Source: Actinomycetota bacterium
GTDB taxonomy: Bacteria > Actinomycetota > Acidimicrobiia > Acidimicrobiales > JAJPHE01
Length of the DNA: 64,000 nucleotides
Direction: 5' to 3'
Assembly (NCBI GenBank): GCA_027315345.1
Contig: DAHUYE010000036.1
Location: 1-64,000 of the forward strand
A program made the translations under genes and the position numbers. The notes beneath the pieces were generated by a model. That model saw only the letters and a list, made by a program, of their open reading frames with translations, was not told the origin of the DNA and did not search any database. This document shows, one piece after another, positions 1 through 7,977 of this stretch; positions within the stretch are counted from its first letter, which is position 1, and every line of letters begins with the position of its first letter.

Positions 1-40
1 CTGCGATCCCGCAGGAGGAAGCATCCGCCCAGCGCCGTTG

Positions 41-132
41 ATTATGCCGAGTCCGAATGAGGCCTCACCTCGCTGGCCAGGGCCAACCCGGCAGACGCCG
101 GCCTACTCGGCATAATCCGCTACTCGGCATAA
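41..132. repeat. Three copies of TTATGCCGAGTA-like 12-mer at a probable element end
   Basis: The 12-mer TTATGCCGAGTA occurs twice on the minus strand (121-132 and 103-114, separated by 6 nt), and a near copy (TTATGCCGAGTC) lies inverted on the plus strand at 42-53. Direct and inverted copies of one short motif at a boundary are typical of tyrosine-recombinase or transposase binding sites. The relaxase reading frame next door loses family similarity at about 160-165, just outside these repeats. I therefore read this as the terminus of an element that extends beyond the left edge. Identity of the element is unknown. Confidence 0.5.
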
Positions 133-467
133 GCCCATAAATCCCGAATTCGGAATAAGGGGGACGAGACCACGATCTCCATCCCCGGCCGGGCTGTCTT
201 GACCAGGCGTTCCCCGGTGGTGGGATCGAGTGCCCCGCCCTCGGCGAATAGCGCCTCGTACTGCGCCGCGCCCACGGCGCCGGACAGGCCCAGGGCCATC
301 GCCCCGGAGCCGCCCCACACCAGGGGCGTCTCGCCGTGGCTGGCGAAGTAGCGCATTGACACGGAGGCCTCGTCGAGTTCTGGGTCGCCGAGGCGGGGGG
401 CGTCCAGGCCGACATTGCGGCGGTGGTAGCGGGTCGAGTCCCGTCCCATCATGGCCATGCGAGCCAT
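120..467 (-). pseudogene. Truncated MobF/TrwC-type relaxase, N-terminal fragment
   Basis: The ATG at 467 has a clear AGGAGG seven nt upstream. The 115-residue product resembles the start of TrwC/MobF conjugative relaxases: a YF...GETPLVWGG stretch, an ALGLSGAV segment, then a PTTGERLV stretch leading into a VVSSP motif. In the family that last motif continues into KSVS and a large relaxase plus helicase body. Here the frame runs into unrelated residues and stops at 120, beside recombinase-like repeats. So the gene appears interrupted by a second element, leaving only the N-terminus and no catalytic histidines. It marks the flanking DNA as the remains of a conjugative or mobilizable element. 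Confidence 0.6.
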
Positions 468-784
468 CCCGACACCTCCTCTCGTTCCGTGACGATCCCG
501 GCCGGGCAACCCCCGGAGGGGTTGCAACCCTGGTTCCGATTCTTGGGTCTTTCAGGGGTTATGCCAGGTCGATGTGACCGCCGTAAAGGTTTATTTCGTG
601 GGCGGTATTTGGCGGCAGATGACGGTATGGAATGGTCAGTTCAACGAGGTAACAAGCGAGCTGGACGTTGTGGAGGGTGCCGGGGTTCGCGGTGCTCCTC
701 GTCACGATCCCGCTCCCGCCAGGAATGGCCCGTAGGACCGCGCAGATCGGCGCGTGAGCGGAGGGCTGCGGAGAAACGGGCCCG

Positions 785-827
785 TGTCCGAAGAACCGGG
801 ACGCAGCCCGATGTCCGAAGAACGGGG
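785..827. repeat. Direct repeat TGTCCGAAGAAC(C/G)GGG, two copies
   Basis: TGTCCGAAGAACCGGG at 785-800 recurs as TGTCCGAAGAACGGGG at 812-827, a 27-nt period with 15 of 16 positions identical. On the other strand each copy reads CCC(C/G)GTTCTTCGGACA, and a TGTC precedes the first. Repeated transposase-binding motifs near a TG...CA terminus are characteristic of some insertion sequences, notably IS21-type ends. No transposase is present, so at best this is a remnant end. Confidence 0.35.
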
Positions 828-949
828 ACAGCGGGGTTTCCACCGCGAGACAGGGCCGGTCCCGGGAGCCTAGTAAGGCAAATGAACGCTTGGGCCAGCC
901 GTTGTGACGGCTCCCGTCCCAGTTGGGCCGGGGTTCTGGGCCGCGGACC

Positions 950-1009
950 TGTGACGGTCACTTGTGACGGTAGTTGTGACGGTAGTTGTGACGGTAGTTG
1001 TGACGGTTC
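950..1009. repeat. TGTGACGGT iteron array (5 copies)
   Basis: TGTGACGGT occurs at 950-958, 963-971, 975-983, 987-995 and 999-1007. The last four copies are at an exact 12-bp period (unit TTGTGACGGTAG). A partial copy TGTGACGG lies at 903-910. A helical-period (about 11-12 bp) array just upstream of an excisionase/integrase pair suggests binding sites for an element-encoded replication, excision or regulatory protein. The Val-Thr repeat peptide read through it is an artefact of translating the array. Confidence 0.6.
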
Positions 1010-1164
1010 GCTATGGCACAACTTCAGCGACGGGGGGCGGCGCCCCATGCAAAAGCTCGTCCAGGTCGGGGACCACTGGACGAGCCCTTCAGGTTCGGTC
1101 CCCCTATCAAGTTCTCGTCCCGAACGGCCCGGCCGTCGGGCGGAGTGTCAAAGGAGCAACCGAG

Positions 1165-1515
1165 ATGTCAAACCTTCCCGCACCCTCTTCGGAGCACGAG
1201 CCACCCCTGACCATCGAGGAGGCGGCCGCCTTCTTGAACGTCACCGAGCGCTGGGTCCGCCGGGCGGTCTACGAGTCCCGCCTGCCCTACTACAAGATCG
1301 GACACAATGTCCGGCTCAGCCTTGATGACCTGAGGGCCTACCTGGCCTCGACGAGAGTGGAAGCGCCCGCCCCCGCCCCGATGGTGTCCAGGGCGCCTCT
1401 TCCCTTGCGCCCGTCTGGCCTCCCTGGAGGGACGCGTCGCCCGGGGGATCGATGGACGCGGCGACCGGGGGAGCCTCCCGCCGGGCGCCCGGGCTCAGGC
1501 GGGAGGTCTGGTTGA
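1165..1515 (+). CDS. Excisionase-like MerR/HTH_17 DNA-binding protein
   Basis: ATG at 1165 follows AAGGAG (1151-1156) with 8-nt spacing. The 116-aa product has an N-terminal winged-helix domain of the excisionase/HTH_17 type at about residues 14-55: an LTIEEAAAFLNV helix, a WVRRAVYESRLPYYKIG recognition region, then an RLSLDDLRAYLAS segment. These proteins bind attachment-site DNA and steer integrase toward excision, or act as small regulators. The C-terminal half is Pro/Arg/Gly-rich and without a recognisable fold, so the stop may lie in degenerate sequence. It lies 121 nt before the integrase, the usual xis-int order. Confidence 0.75.
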   Translation: MSNLPAPSSEHEPPLTIEEAAAFLNVTERWVRRAVYESRLPYYKIGHNVRLSLDDLRAYLASTRVEAPAPAPMVSRAPLPLRPSGLPGGTRRPGDRWTRRPGEPPAGRPGSGGRSG

Positions 1516-1636
1516 TACCCCTCTGCGCCGTGCCGCCCATCGCCCAGGGCATCGCCAGGCGCTGGCTGTAACAAGGCATCGTTAGCCTCGGGACCCAGCA
1601 AGAAGGCGGGGCTCCGGCCCCGTACCGGGAGGACGC

Positions 1637-2746
1637 ATGGCTCATGTCGAGAAGCGGGGGGCAAACCGCTGGCGGGCTCGTTTCCGGGATCCGGACGGGC
1701 GGGAACGATCCAGGACCTTCAGCCGGCGGATCGACGCCGAGCGCTGGTTGGCGACTGTATCGACAGACATCCTCAGAGGCGCCTACATCGACCCAAGCGC
1801 CGGCCAGGTCACCTTCGGCCGGTATGCGCTCGAGTGGCAGACGATTCAGGTTCACCGACCGAGCACGGAACTGCTCGTCGACCGGCACCTCCGGAACCAC
1901 CTGCTTCCCTTCTTTGAGCACAGGCCAATAGCCGCCGTGCGGCCGACCGACATCCAAGGATGGGTCAAGGATCGCTCGACCGTGCTGGGGCCCCGGACAG
2001 TCGAGCTTGCCTACCGCTACCTGGCCGCCATCTTCAGGGCCGCCGTCGAGGACAGGCTGATCGCGTCCAGCCCTTGCCGTGGCATCAAGCTGCCCCGTGC
2101 CGCGACGGAGGAGATCGTCCCTCTCCAGACTAAACAGGTCCTCGCCCTGGCCGCAGCCGTCCCGGATCGCTACCGGGCCATGGTCTTGTTCGCGGCCGGT
2201 ACCGGGGTGCGCCAGGGAGAGGCCTTCGGCCTGAGCGTCCCCCGGCTGGACATGCTCCGCCGGACAGTGCGGATCGACCAACAGATCGTCTGGCTGCCGC
2301 GAACTGGGGCGCAGCTCGGCCCGCCCAAGACCAAGGCCAGCAACCGGACCATCCCGCTGCCCGAAGTCACCATTGATGCGCTGGCCGCGCACCTGGCTGC
2401 CTTTCCGGCGGCGGGGGAGTGGGACCTCGTCTTCACCAACCCCCGTGGTGAGCCCATCTCTCGCAGCACCTTCGGCGACATCTGGCGGGGGGCTGTGCGC
2501 CGGGCTGGCGCGCCGGAGGGAACCGGTTTCCATGATCTCCGCCATTACTACGCCAGTCTCCTGATCCGTCACGGGGAGTCGGTCAAAGTGGTTCAGGCCC
2601 GCCTCGGGCACGCCAGCGCCACCGAGACGCTGGACACCTACAGCCACCTTTGGCCCGACGCCGAGGACCGGACCCGGCTGGCCGTGGACAGCGTCCTTGG
2701 CACCACCCCCGTCGAGGCAGCTGACGGGGACGGCGTCGGCGGGTGA
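1637..2746 (+). CDS. int: Tyrosine-recombinase phage-type integrase
   Basis: This 369-aa protein catalyses site-specific integration or excision of the element. Residues about 1-60 form an Arg-rich arm-binding region. Residues about 65-150 are the SAM-like core-binding domain. The catalytic domain starts near 165, with the first Arg in GTGVRQGE, a Lys in the PPKTKASNRTIPL strand, the HDLRH box near 302 and the LGHA...TLDTYSH box carrying the nucleophilic Tyr. All catalytic residues are present. Its GTGA overlap with the next gene implies co-translation with the downstream unknown pair. The nearest candidate chromosomal target is the rnpB 3' end, about 860 nt downstream. Confidence 0.93.
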   Translation: MAHVEKRGANRWRARFRDPDGRERSRTFSRRIDAERWLATVSTDILRGAYIDPSAGQVTFGRYALEWQTIQVHRPSTELLVDRHLRNHLLPFFEHRPIAAVRPTDIQGWVKDRSTVLGPRTVELAYRYLAAIFRAAVEDRLIASSPCRGIKLPRAATEEIVPLQTKQVLALAAAVPDRYRAMVLFAAGTGVRQGEAFGLSVPRLDMLRRTVRIDQQIVWLPRTGAQLGPPKTKASNRTIPLPEVTIDALAAHLAAFPAAGEWDLVFTNPRGEPISRSTFGDIWRGAVRRAGAPEGTGFHDLRHYYASLLIRHGESVKVVQARLGHASATETLDTYSHLWPDAEDRTRLAVDSVLGTTPVEAADGDGVGG

Positions 2747-3186
2747 GCTGTGGCCGGGAGGATCAGCGACCGAGGCTGCGGGACGAGCCGGCTCCCGACG
2801 ACGACGCCGTTGTGATCCGGGGCGGCACTGACTCGTTGGCCAAGCTGTGGGCTCACGGCCTGCGCACCCAGCGGGCGTGGTGCCTCGACGGCGTGCCCAT
2901 CTTCGGGATATCCGTCTTTGCCGTCATGGACGACATCGGGCCCGGCTCGGCCAGGGCGATCCTGGGCCGGCGCCTGGTGACCTACCGGTCCGTTCATGTG
3001 ACGAGCGTGGGTCGGCTGCTGGAGTCCGGCCGCTTGCTCCTGGCCACCGGCCGGCGGCCTCACTTCACCGTGGTGCTCCCGTCCGACGACGACGAGGCGC
3101 TGAGCGGGCTGCTTGATGTCCTCGGCCCGGTGCAGGACAATCAGGAGTACCTGGCGGCCCGGTGGGGCCGGGGGAGCGAACGGTGA
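2743..3186 (+). CDS. Integrase-linked hypothetical protein A
   Basis: The GTG start overlaps the integrase stop (GTGA), and its own stop overlaps the next GTG, so the three genes are translationally coupled. The 147-aa product has an Asp-rich N-terminus, a DAVVIRGGTDS motif, a DGVPIFGISVFAVMDDIG core, a long middle helix and a RPHFTVVLPSDDDE segment near residue 105. I cannot name a family. From memory, proteins with the RGG and GISVF signatures recur next to integrases in actinobacteria, always paired with a smaller acidic protein, and have no assigned function. No membrane segment or signal peptide is visible. A later start around the RGG motif cannot be excluded. Confidence 0.65.
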   Translation: MSCGREDQRPRLRDEPAPDDDAVVIRGGTDSLAKLWAHGLRTQRAWCLDGVPIFGISVFAVMDDIGPGSARAILGRRLVTYRSVHVTSVGRLLESGRLLLATGRRPHFTVVLPSDDDEALSGLLDVLGPVQDNQEYLAARWGRGSER

Positions 3187-3455
3187 GCATGACCCTGGAC
3201 ATAGGCGCCGATCTCAACGACGAGGACGAGACCGGCTTCGTCTGGACCTTCCTGGACGAGGCAGTAGACCCGTCCGTCATCGTGCCGGGTGCCATCATCC
3301 TGGCCGGAGACCCGGACGACCCCGCCGTGGTTCAGGTGGTGGATCTGGAGGAGCGGCCGGCCGGGACGATCGTCCATCTGCGCCCGCTCCCGGGGCGCTT
3401 CGAGGACTACGAGACCTTCGTCCGTCGCCTCCAGCCCTCCCCCGAGCGGGCCTGA
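3183..3455 (+). CDS. Integrase-linked hypothetical protein B, acidic partner
   Basis: The GTG at 3183 overlaps the preceding stop (GTGA), which fixes the start. The 90-aa product is very acidic: a DLNDEDETGFVWTFLDEA stretch, a VIVPGAIILAGD strand and a VVDLEERPAGTIVHLRPLPG segment ending in a short helix. The alternating hydrophobic strands suggest a small beta-rich fold. The pairing with protein A, their sizes and tight coupling resemble a toxin-antitoxin or element-maintenance pair, but nothing in either sequence proves this. Function is unknown. Confidence 0.65.
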   Translation: MSMTLDIGADLNDEDETGFVWTFLDEAVDPSVIVPGAIILAGDPDDPAVVQVVDLEERPAGTIVHLRPLPGRFEDYETFVRRLQPSPERA

Positions 3456-3540
3456 TTCCAGCTCCCGGAGACGGTCACGCTCAGTGACCGCCGGCGCCCC
3501 CGAGGGGCCGAGTGTCGTCGCTGGATCCAACTTTGTGAAA

Positions 3541-3564
3541 AATTCCCGCGGCCTGTACGCGGCC
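3541..3564 (-). terminator. Weak hairpin with T-tract downstream of rnpB
   Basis: Read on the minus strand, a 5-bp CCGCG/CGCGG stem (plus-strand arms 3546-3550 and 3558-3562) is followed by GGGAATTTTT. It lies about 50 nt beyond the rnpB 3' end, where the RNA's terminator would be expected. The stem is short. Confidence 0.3.
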
Positions 3565-3610
3565 TGGGGTTGCTTGCAAAAGTATAAACGCCCTGGTCAG
3601 AGGCCATAAA

Positions 3611-3989
<379 letters not shown>

Positions 3990-4119
3990 GCCTTCAAGGT
4001 TACGGGATAATCCCCGGCGTGGACCGGGAGACCGTGGCCGTCTACAAGGTCGGGCCGGCCATGGGCCGCCCCGGGCCCGGCGGGTGGCAAAATACACGGA
4101 TGTCATTTGAGGGGGAGGG

Positions 4120-5178
4120 GTGTCACACCTGGACGGCACCATGGCGGGCGTGACCGCGCCCTACGCCCAGACTCTTCTCCCCCCTGGCGGCGCCCCGGAG
4201 GCCGCTGCCGCCACCAGTATTGACGCCGTGGCCGAGCGGCTGGCGGGGCTCCTGCTGGGCGGTCAGGTCAGCCTGGACGACGCCGCCGGCTCCGAGCTGG
4301 AGTTCGAGCCGGTCGTCACCCTGCGGCCCCTGGGGCCGCCCGAGCCCAGCCCCGAGGTCTGGGCCGTGGACGGCGGCCAGGCTCTGGTGGCCGACGCCCG
4401 CTGCCTGCAGGTCGTGGTCACCCGCTCGGCCACCGTCTGCTTCCGCCACGGCCGCTGTGAGGTGGAAGAGGTTGGGGACCTGCAGGCCCACCTGCTCGGG
4501 GCCGGTTCCTCCCGGTTCGGTCTGGAGGAGGTGGGCCTGGAACTGGAGGATGGGATTCCGGTTGACATCAACCTGCTGCGGGACTGGGCCGAGTGGGTGG
4601 CGGCCCGGGCCTGCGTGGAGCGGGCCGTGCCGGGTTCACTGGTCCTGCTCGACGGTGACTTGGTGCCCGACTGGCGCTCGCCGGCCGGGCTGGCAGCGGC
4701 CCTCTTCGCGGCGGCCGCCGAGCGGGACGTCACGGTCGTCGGCCTGACCAAGCACTCCTCGCTCTCCCGCGGCGGCGCTCCGCTGGTCGGCCAGCTGGAG
4801 TTGGAGGCGGCCCGGGAGCTGGGCCGCACCCGGTGGTGGGCCCCGGTGGCCCGCACCAAGGCCGGATCGCGTTGGCCCGACCTACAGGTGGTGGTGGCCG
4901 GCCTGGATCCCGACTCCCGCTATGCCTTCCGGATCGACCTACCCGCCGCCACCGAGCCAGAGGTGGCCCTGGCCCGGTTGGCATCGGTCTGCAACGACGC
5001 CGCCTTCCCCGGCTATCCGTACCCGCTCTCGGTGGCCGACCGCCTGGCCGCCTGCCCGGGATGGGTCCGAGCCGAGGCCTGGCTGGCCCTGGACGAGGCC
5101 CTGGAGCGGGCCGGGGTGGAGTCCGAAGCCAGGCAGAGGGCCTTCGATGATCGACACCGGCTGATGGAGCGGGCATGA
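4120..5178 (+). CDS. nurA: NurA-domain 5'-3' nuclease
   Basis: NurA is a single- and double-strand DNA nuclease that works with the HerA translocase to resect DNA ends. The 352-aa protein has the family layout: an N-terminal helical region, then motif I WAVDGG at about residues 80-86 with the metal-binding Asp. A VLLDGDLVPDWR motif lies near 173, a GLTKHSSLSR motif near 205, and a C-terminal DRLAACPGWVRAEAWLALDEAL helix precedes the end. The GTG at 4120 is preceded by a GAGGG Shine-Dalgarno; ATG 4141 is an alternative. The end overlaps herA by four nt (ATGA). It heads the nurA-herA-mre11-rad50 operon. Confidence 0.8.
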   Translation: MSHLDGTMAGVTAPYAQTLLPPGGAPEAAAATSIDAVAERLAGLLLGGQVSLDDAAGSELEFEPVVTLRPLGPPEPSPEVWAVDGGQALVADARCLQVVVTRSATVCFRHGRCEVEEVGDLQAHLLGAGSSRFGLEEVGLELEDGIPVDINLLRDWAEWVAARACVERAVPGSLVLLDGDLVPDWRSPAGLAAALFAAAAERDVTVVGLTKHSSLSRGGAPLVGQLELEAARELGRTRWWAPVARTKAGSRWPDLQVVVAGLDPDSRYAFRIDLPAATEPEVALARLASVCNDAAFPGYPYPLSVADRLAACPGWVRAEAWLALDEALERAGVESEARQRAFDDRHRLMERA

Positions 5179-6782
5179 GGGTGGATGAGGGAGAGGGCGG
5201 CTTCGCCGTCGAGGGGCCGGCCGAGGTCAGGGGCCGGTTGTTCGGCCGGAACGTGCTGGAGGCGGTCTTCCGCTCGGCCCCGGACGAGGACCTCTTCCTG
5301 GGCGAGTTGCTGGTGGGGGTGGACGAGGCCACCGGGCGGCGTTACCTGTTCCGCATCGTGGATGTCACCTACGGCACCGAACACCGGGAGCCGGGCTGGG
5401 CCGAGCGGGTGGCCGGGACGCTGCTGACCGATGATGTGCGGGGCGAGACCGGCGCCCACATCGTCAACGAGCCGGGCCGGCGGACCTACCGGGTGGCCGA
5501 ATGTCGCTGCCTGGGTTACCTCAGCCCGGACGGGCGTAGCTTCCGCAAGCCCAAGAGCCTTCCCACCCAGTTCTCCCGGGTGGTGGCTCCCGAACCGTCC
5601 GACTTCGCCTTTCTGGCCACCCGCATGGGTGACCTTCCGGTGGGCCACCTCCGCAGTGGCGAAGCCGAGGTCGATTTCGAGGTCGGCATTCCTGGGACCA
5701 GCCTGGCCAGTCACGTGGGCATCTTCGCCACCACCGGTATGGGCAAGTCCAACCTCATGCGGGTGATAGCCGGCTCGGTCATGCAGCGGGGCGGCCGCTA
5801 CGGACTGCTCATCGTGGATCCGCACGGGGAGTACCGACCGGCCCTGGCGGCGCATCCCTGGGCGGGGGAGAGGCTGCGCACCTACGCGGCCCGGGCCCTG
5901 CCCGGGACATCCAGTCTCAAGGTGAGCCTGGCCGAGCTGTCCATCGATGACCTGCGCACGGCCTATGAGTGGAGCCGGCCTCAGGAGGAGGCCCTCTTCG
6001 AGCTGGAGCGCCACTATGACTCGGACGGATTGGCCTGGCTGCTGGCCCTGGCCCAGATAGACGATCTACCCGGCTTCCGGGATGCCGAGCTCGACGGGCG
6101 CATTGCCCTGTCGACCCTGCAGGTGGTGCACCGCCGGGCCCGGCGCATCGTCGGGCTGTCCTGTATCGCCACCGATCCGCATGTTTCGGTTGGTTCGGCG
6201 GTGCTGCGCGACCTGTCCGAGGGCATGGTGGTGCTCATCGACGTCAGCGGTCTCGGCTCCACCGAGGAGGTCCTGATCGCGTCCTACCTGACCCGGCGCG
6301 TCCTGAACGAGTGGTCGGCCGCCTACCTGGAGAACCCGGAGCTGCACGAGAGGCTTCCGGTGGTGAGCATCGTCCTGGAGGAGGCCCAGCGGGTGCTGGG
6401 CTCGAGCAAGGACAAGGAATCCAACGTCTTCCCCCGCCTGGCCCGGGAGGGCCGGAAGTTCAAGGTCGGGCTCACGGCCGTGACCCAGCAGCCCAAGCTC
6501 CTGGATGACGAGCTGCTGTCCCAGTTCAACACCTTCTTCATCCTCGGCCTGGCCGATGAGAAGGACCGCAACATCCTGAAGGCGTCATCCAAGGCCGACC
6601 TGTCGGCCCTGGGGCCGGAGATCCAGACGCTGATGCCGGGGGAGTGCCTGGTGGCCAATCTGTCGGCTCCCTTCGCCGTGCCGGCCACCATCCACCTGTA
6701 CGAGGATCTGGTCCGCCGGGTCTCACCGCCTCCGGCGGCCCGGCCCGCGGCGGCGGCCAACGTGGCCGCCCTGGTGGACTGA
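5175..6782 (+). CDS. herA: HerA-like DNA translocase ATPase
   Basis: HerA is a hexameric FtsK/HerA-superfamily ATPase that pumps DNA into the NurA nuclease. The 535-aa protein has an N-terminal HAS-barrel-like beta domain (about residues 10-140), Walker A ATTGMGKS at about 185-192, an LLIVDPHGEY segment soon after, Walker B SIVLEEAQR at about 397-405, a sensor-like AVTQQPKLLDDELLSQ stretch and the ADEKDRN motif that supplies the trans-acting arginine. All hallmark residues are present and the length fits archaeal HerA (about 500 aa). ATG 5175 overlaps the nurA stop, so production is coupled. Confidence 0.9.
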   Translation: MRVDEGEGGFAVEGPAEVRGRLFGRNVLEAVFRSAPDEDLFLGELLVGVDEATGRRYLFRIVDVTYGTEHREPGWAERVAGTLLTDDVRGETGAHIVNEPGRRTYRVAECRCLGYLSPDGRSFRKPKSLPTQFSRVVAPEPSDFAFLATRMGDLPVGHLRSGEAEVDFEVGIPGTSLASHVGIFATTGMGKSNLMRVIAGSVMQRGGRYGLLIVDPHGEYRPALAAHPWAGERLRTYAARALPGTSSLKVSLAELSIDDLRTAYEWSRPQEEALFELERHYDSDGLAWLLALAQIDDLPGFRDAELDGRIALSTLQVVHRRARRIVGLSCIATDPHVSVGSAVLRDLSEGMVVLIDVSGLGSTEEVLIASYLTRRVLNEWSAAYLENPELHERLPVVSIVLEEAQRVLGSSKDKESNVFPRLAREGRKFKVGLTAVTQQPKLLDDELLSQFNTFFILGLADEKDRNILKASSKADLSALGPEIQTLMPGECLVANLSAPFAVPATIHLYEDLVRRVSPPPAARPAAAANVAALVD

Positions 6783-6865
6783 TGAGGGCGGTGCCCACGG
6801 CGGCTGCCGCTGCCGCGGCGGCGGTGTCAGCGGCTCCGGTCGCGCCAGATGGGGGTGCGTCATGA
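6782..6865 (+). CDS. Possible 27-aa Ala-rich coupling ORF
   Basis: This frame starts with an ATG that overlaps the herA stop (TGATG) and ends with a TGA that overlaps the mre11 ATG (ATGA). It exactly bridges the 79-nt gap between two large genes otherwise joined by tight overlaps. The peptide is mostly Ala, Pro and Val with no recognisable domain. It may be a translational-coupling leader or simply chance in GC-rich DNA. No separate ribosome-binding site is obvious. Confidence 0.3.
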   Translation: MRAVPTAAAAAAAAVSAAPVAPDGGAS

Positions 6866-7977
6866 AAGTGGCCGCCCTGGGCGACGCCCACCTGGGCCGC
6901 TCCTACTACCCGGCCACCCGGGCCGACGGGGTGAACCAGCGGGAGGCCGACTTCGAGGAGTCCTTCACCGCCGCTGTAGATCTGGCCCTGGCCCAGGAGC
7001 CGGATCTGATCGTGTGGCTGGGGGACATCTTCGACCATCCCCGTCCCACCTTCCGTTCCTACCGGGTCGCCCAGCGCGCCCTCGCCCTCATACGCGAGCA
7101 CGGGGTCCAGGTCGCCCTCATCACCGGTAACCACGACACGCCCCGCCTGCCCGGCACCGGCAGCCCGTACTCCGCCCTGTCCGACAGCTTCCCGGAGTTC
7201 CACTTCGCCCACCGGCTGGCCTACGAGCGCTTCGATCTCGGCGGCCTGGTCGTCCACGCCGTGCCTCAGATGCTCACGGTGGAGGCGACTCTGGAGGCCC
7301 TGGCCACCGCCGACGCCGAGCGCTCGCTGACCGCTTCCAACCTCCTGCTCACCCATCCGCGCATCACCCAGGTCGAGCCCCGCTACTCCGACATCAACGA
7401 GATCGAGGTGGACGCCGGCCGGCTGCGCTCCGACTTCGTGCTGTTGGGCCACTACCACTTCCATGCCGAAGTGGCCGAGAGGATCTGGTACGCCGGATCC
7501 ACCGACACCTTCTCTTTCGCCGATGATCCGGACAAGGCCAAGGGCATAGTCGTCCTCGACACCGACACCGGGGCCTGCCGGCATCTGGCCCTGACCGGCC
7601 AGCGTCCCCTGGTGACCCTGGAGACGGTCGAGGCCCTGGGTCTTTCCCCGGCCGAGGTGCGGGCGCTGGTGTTGGAGCGCGTGTCGGCGGTGCCGGACGG
7701 CGCCGTGGCCCGCCTCTACATCGATTCGGTGGATGCCGAGGCCTACCGGCTGCTGGACCTGGAGGAGGTCCGGGCGGCGGCGGCGGGGGCGCTGCAGCTC
7801 AAGCTGGAGCCGACCTTCACCGACTCGGCCACTCTGGTCGCCCTCCCCGATCTCGGTTCCATGCCCGCCCAGTGGGAGCGGTATCTCGACGGCCAGGACC
7901 TGACCGGATTCGACCGGGAGCGGTTGCTGCACCTCGGCCACGAGTACCTCTCCCAGGCGGTAGAGAGCGCTCTGTGA
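6862..7977 (+). CDS. Mre11/SbcD-family DNA repair phosphoesterase
   Basis: This is the Mn-dependent nuclease subunit of the Mre11-Rad50 (SbcCD) end-processing complex. In 371 aa the calcineurin-like motifs are complete: GDAHLG (about 7-12), GDIFDH (about 54-59), GNHD (about 93-96), LLTHPR (about 162-167) and GHYHFH (about 195-200). The capping region and a C-terminal helix that would contact Rad50 follow. The length matches archaeal Mre11 and SbcD. It sits between herA and rad50, and its stop overlaps the rad50 GTG. Whether to call it Mre11 or SbcD is a matter of phylogeny; the HerA/NurA context favours an Mre11-like role. Confidence 0.9.
   Translation: MKVAALGDAHLGRSYYPATRADGVNQREADFEESFTAAVDLALAQEPDLIVWLGDIFDHPRPTFRSYRVAQRALALIREHGVQVALITGNHDTPRLPGTGSPYSALSDSFPEFHFAHRLAYERFDLGGLVVHAVPQMLTVEATLEALATADAERSLTASNLLLTHPRITQVEPRYSDINEIEVDAGRLRSDFVLLGHYHFHAEVAERIWYAGSTDTFSFADDPDKAKGIVVLDTDTGACRHLALTGQRPLVTLETVEALGLSPAEVRALVLERVSAVPDGAVARLYIDSVDAEAYRLLDLEEVRAAAAGALQLKLEPTFTDSATLVALPDLGSMPAQWERYLDGQDLTGFDRERLLHLGHEYLSQAVESAL

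Larger units (their letters stand above)
468..1164. other. Non-coding or degenerate spacer of the mobile element
   Basis: No convincing gene is seen in these roughly 700 bases. Open frames here lack recognisable domains and codon bias. The region carries a 27-bp-period direct repeat (785-827) and the TGTGACGGT iteron array (950-1009). A minus-strand frame at 559-843 (94 codons) is open but unrecognised. The spacer separates the minus-strand relaxase fragment from the plus-strand excisionase/integrase genes, the usual place for a transfer or replication origin. Confidence 0.4.

Noticed and set aside
559-843. 94-codon minus-strand ORF upstream of the relaxase fragment
   Set aside because: No family, no ribosome-binding site, and its N-terminal half is translated from the direct repeats.
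962-1009. CRISPR-like array
   Set aside because: Repeats are 12 bp with no spacers and no cas genes nearby; iterons fit better.
964-1164. N-terminal extension of the excisionase-like ORF with Val-Thr repeats
   Set aside because: It is only translation of the iteron array; the ATG at 1165 has a good Shine-Dalgarno.
1316-2647. 443-codon minus-strand frame opposite the integrase
   Set aside because: Shadow of the integrase; no domain, no start signal, codon pattern mirrors the coding strand.
6538-7941. 467-codon minus-strand frame opposite mre11
   Set aside because: Low-complexity Gly/Gln/Val-rich shadow of a confidently assigned gene.
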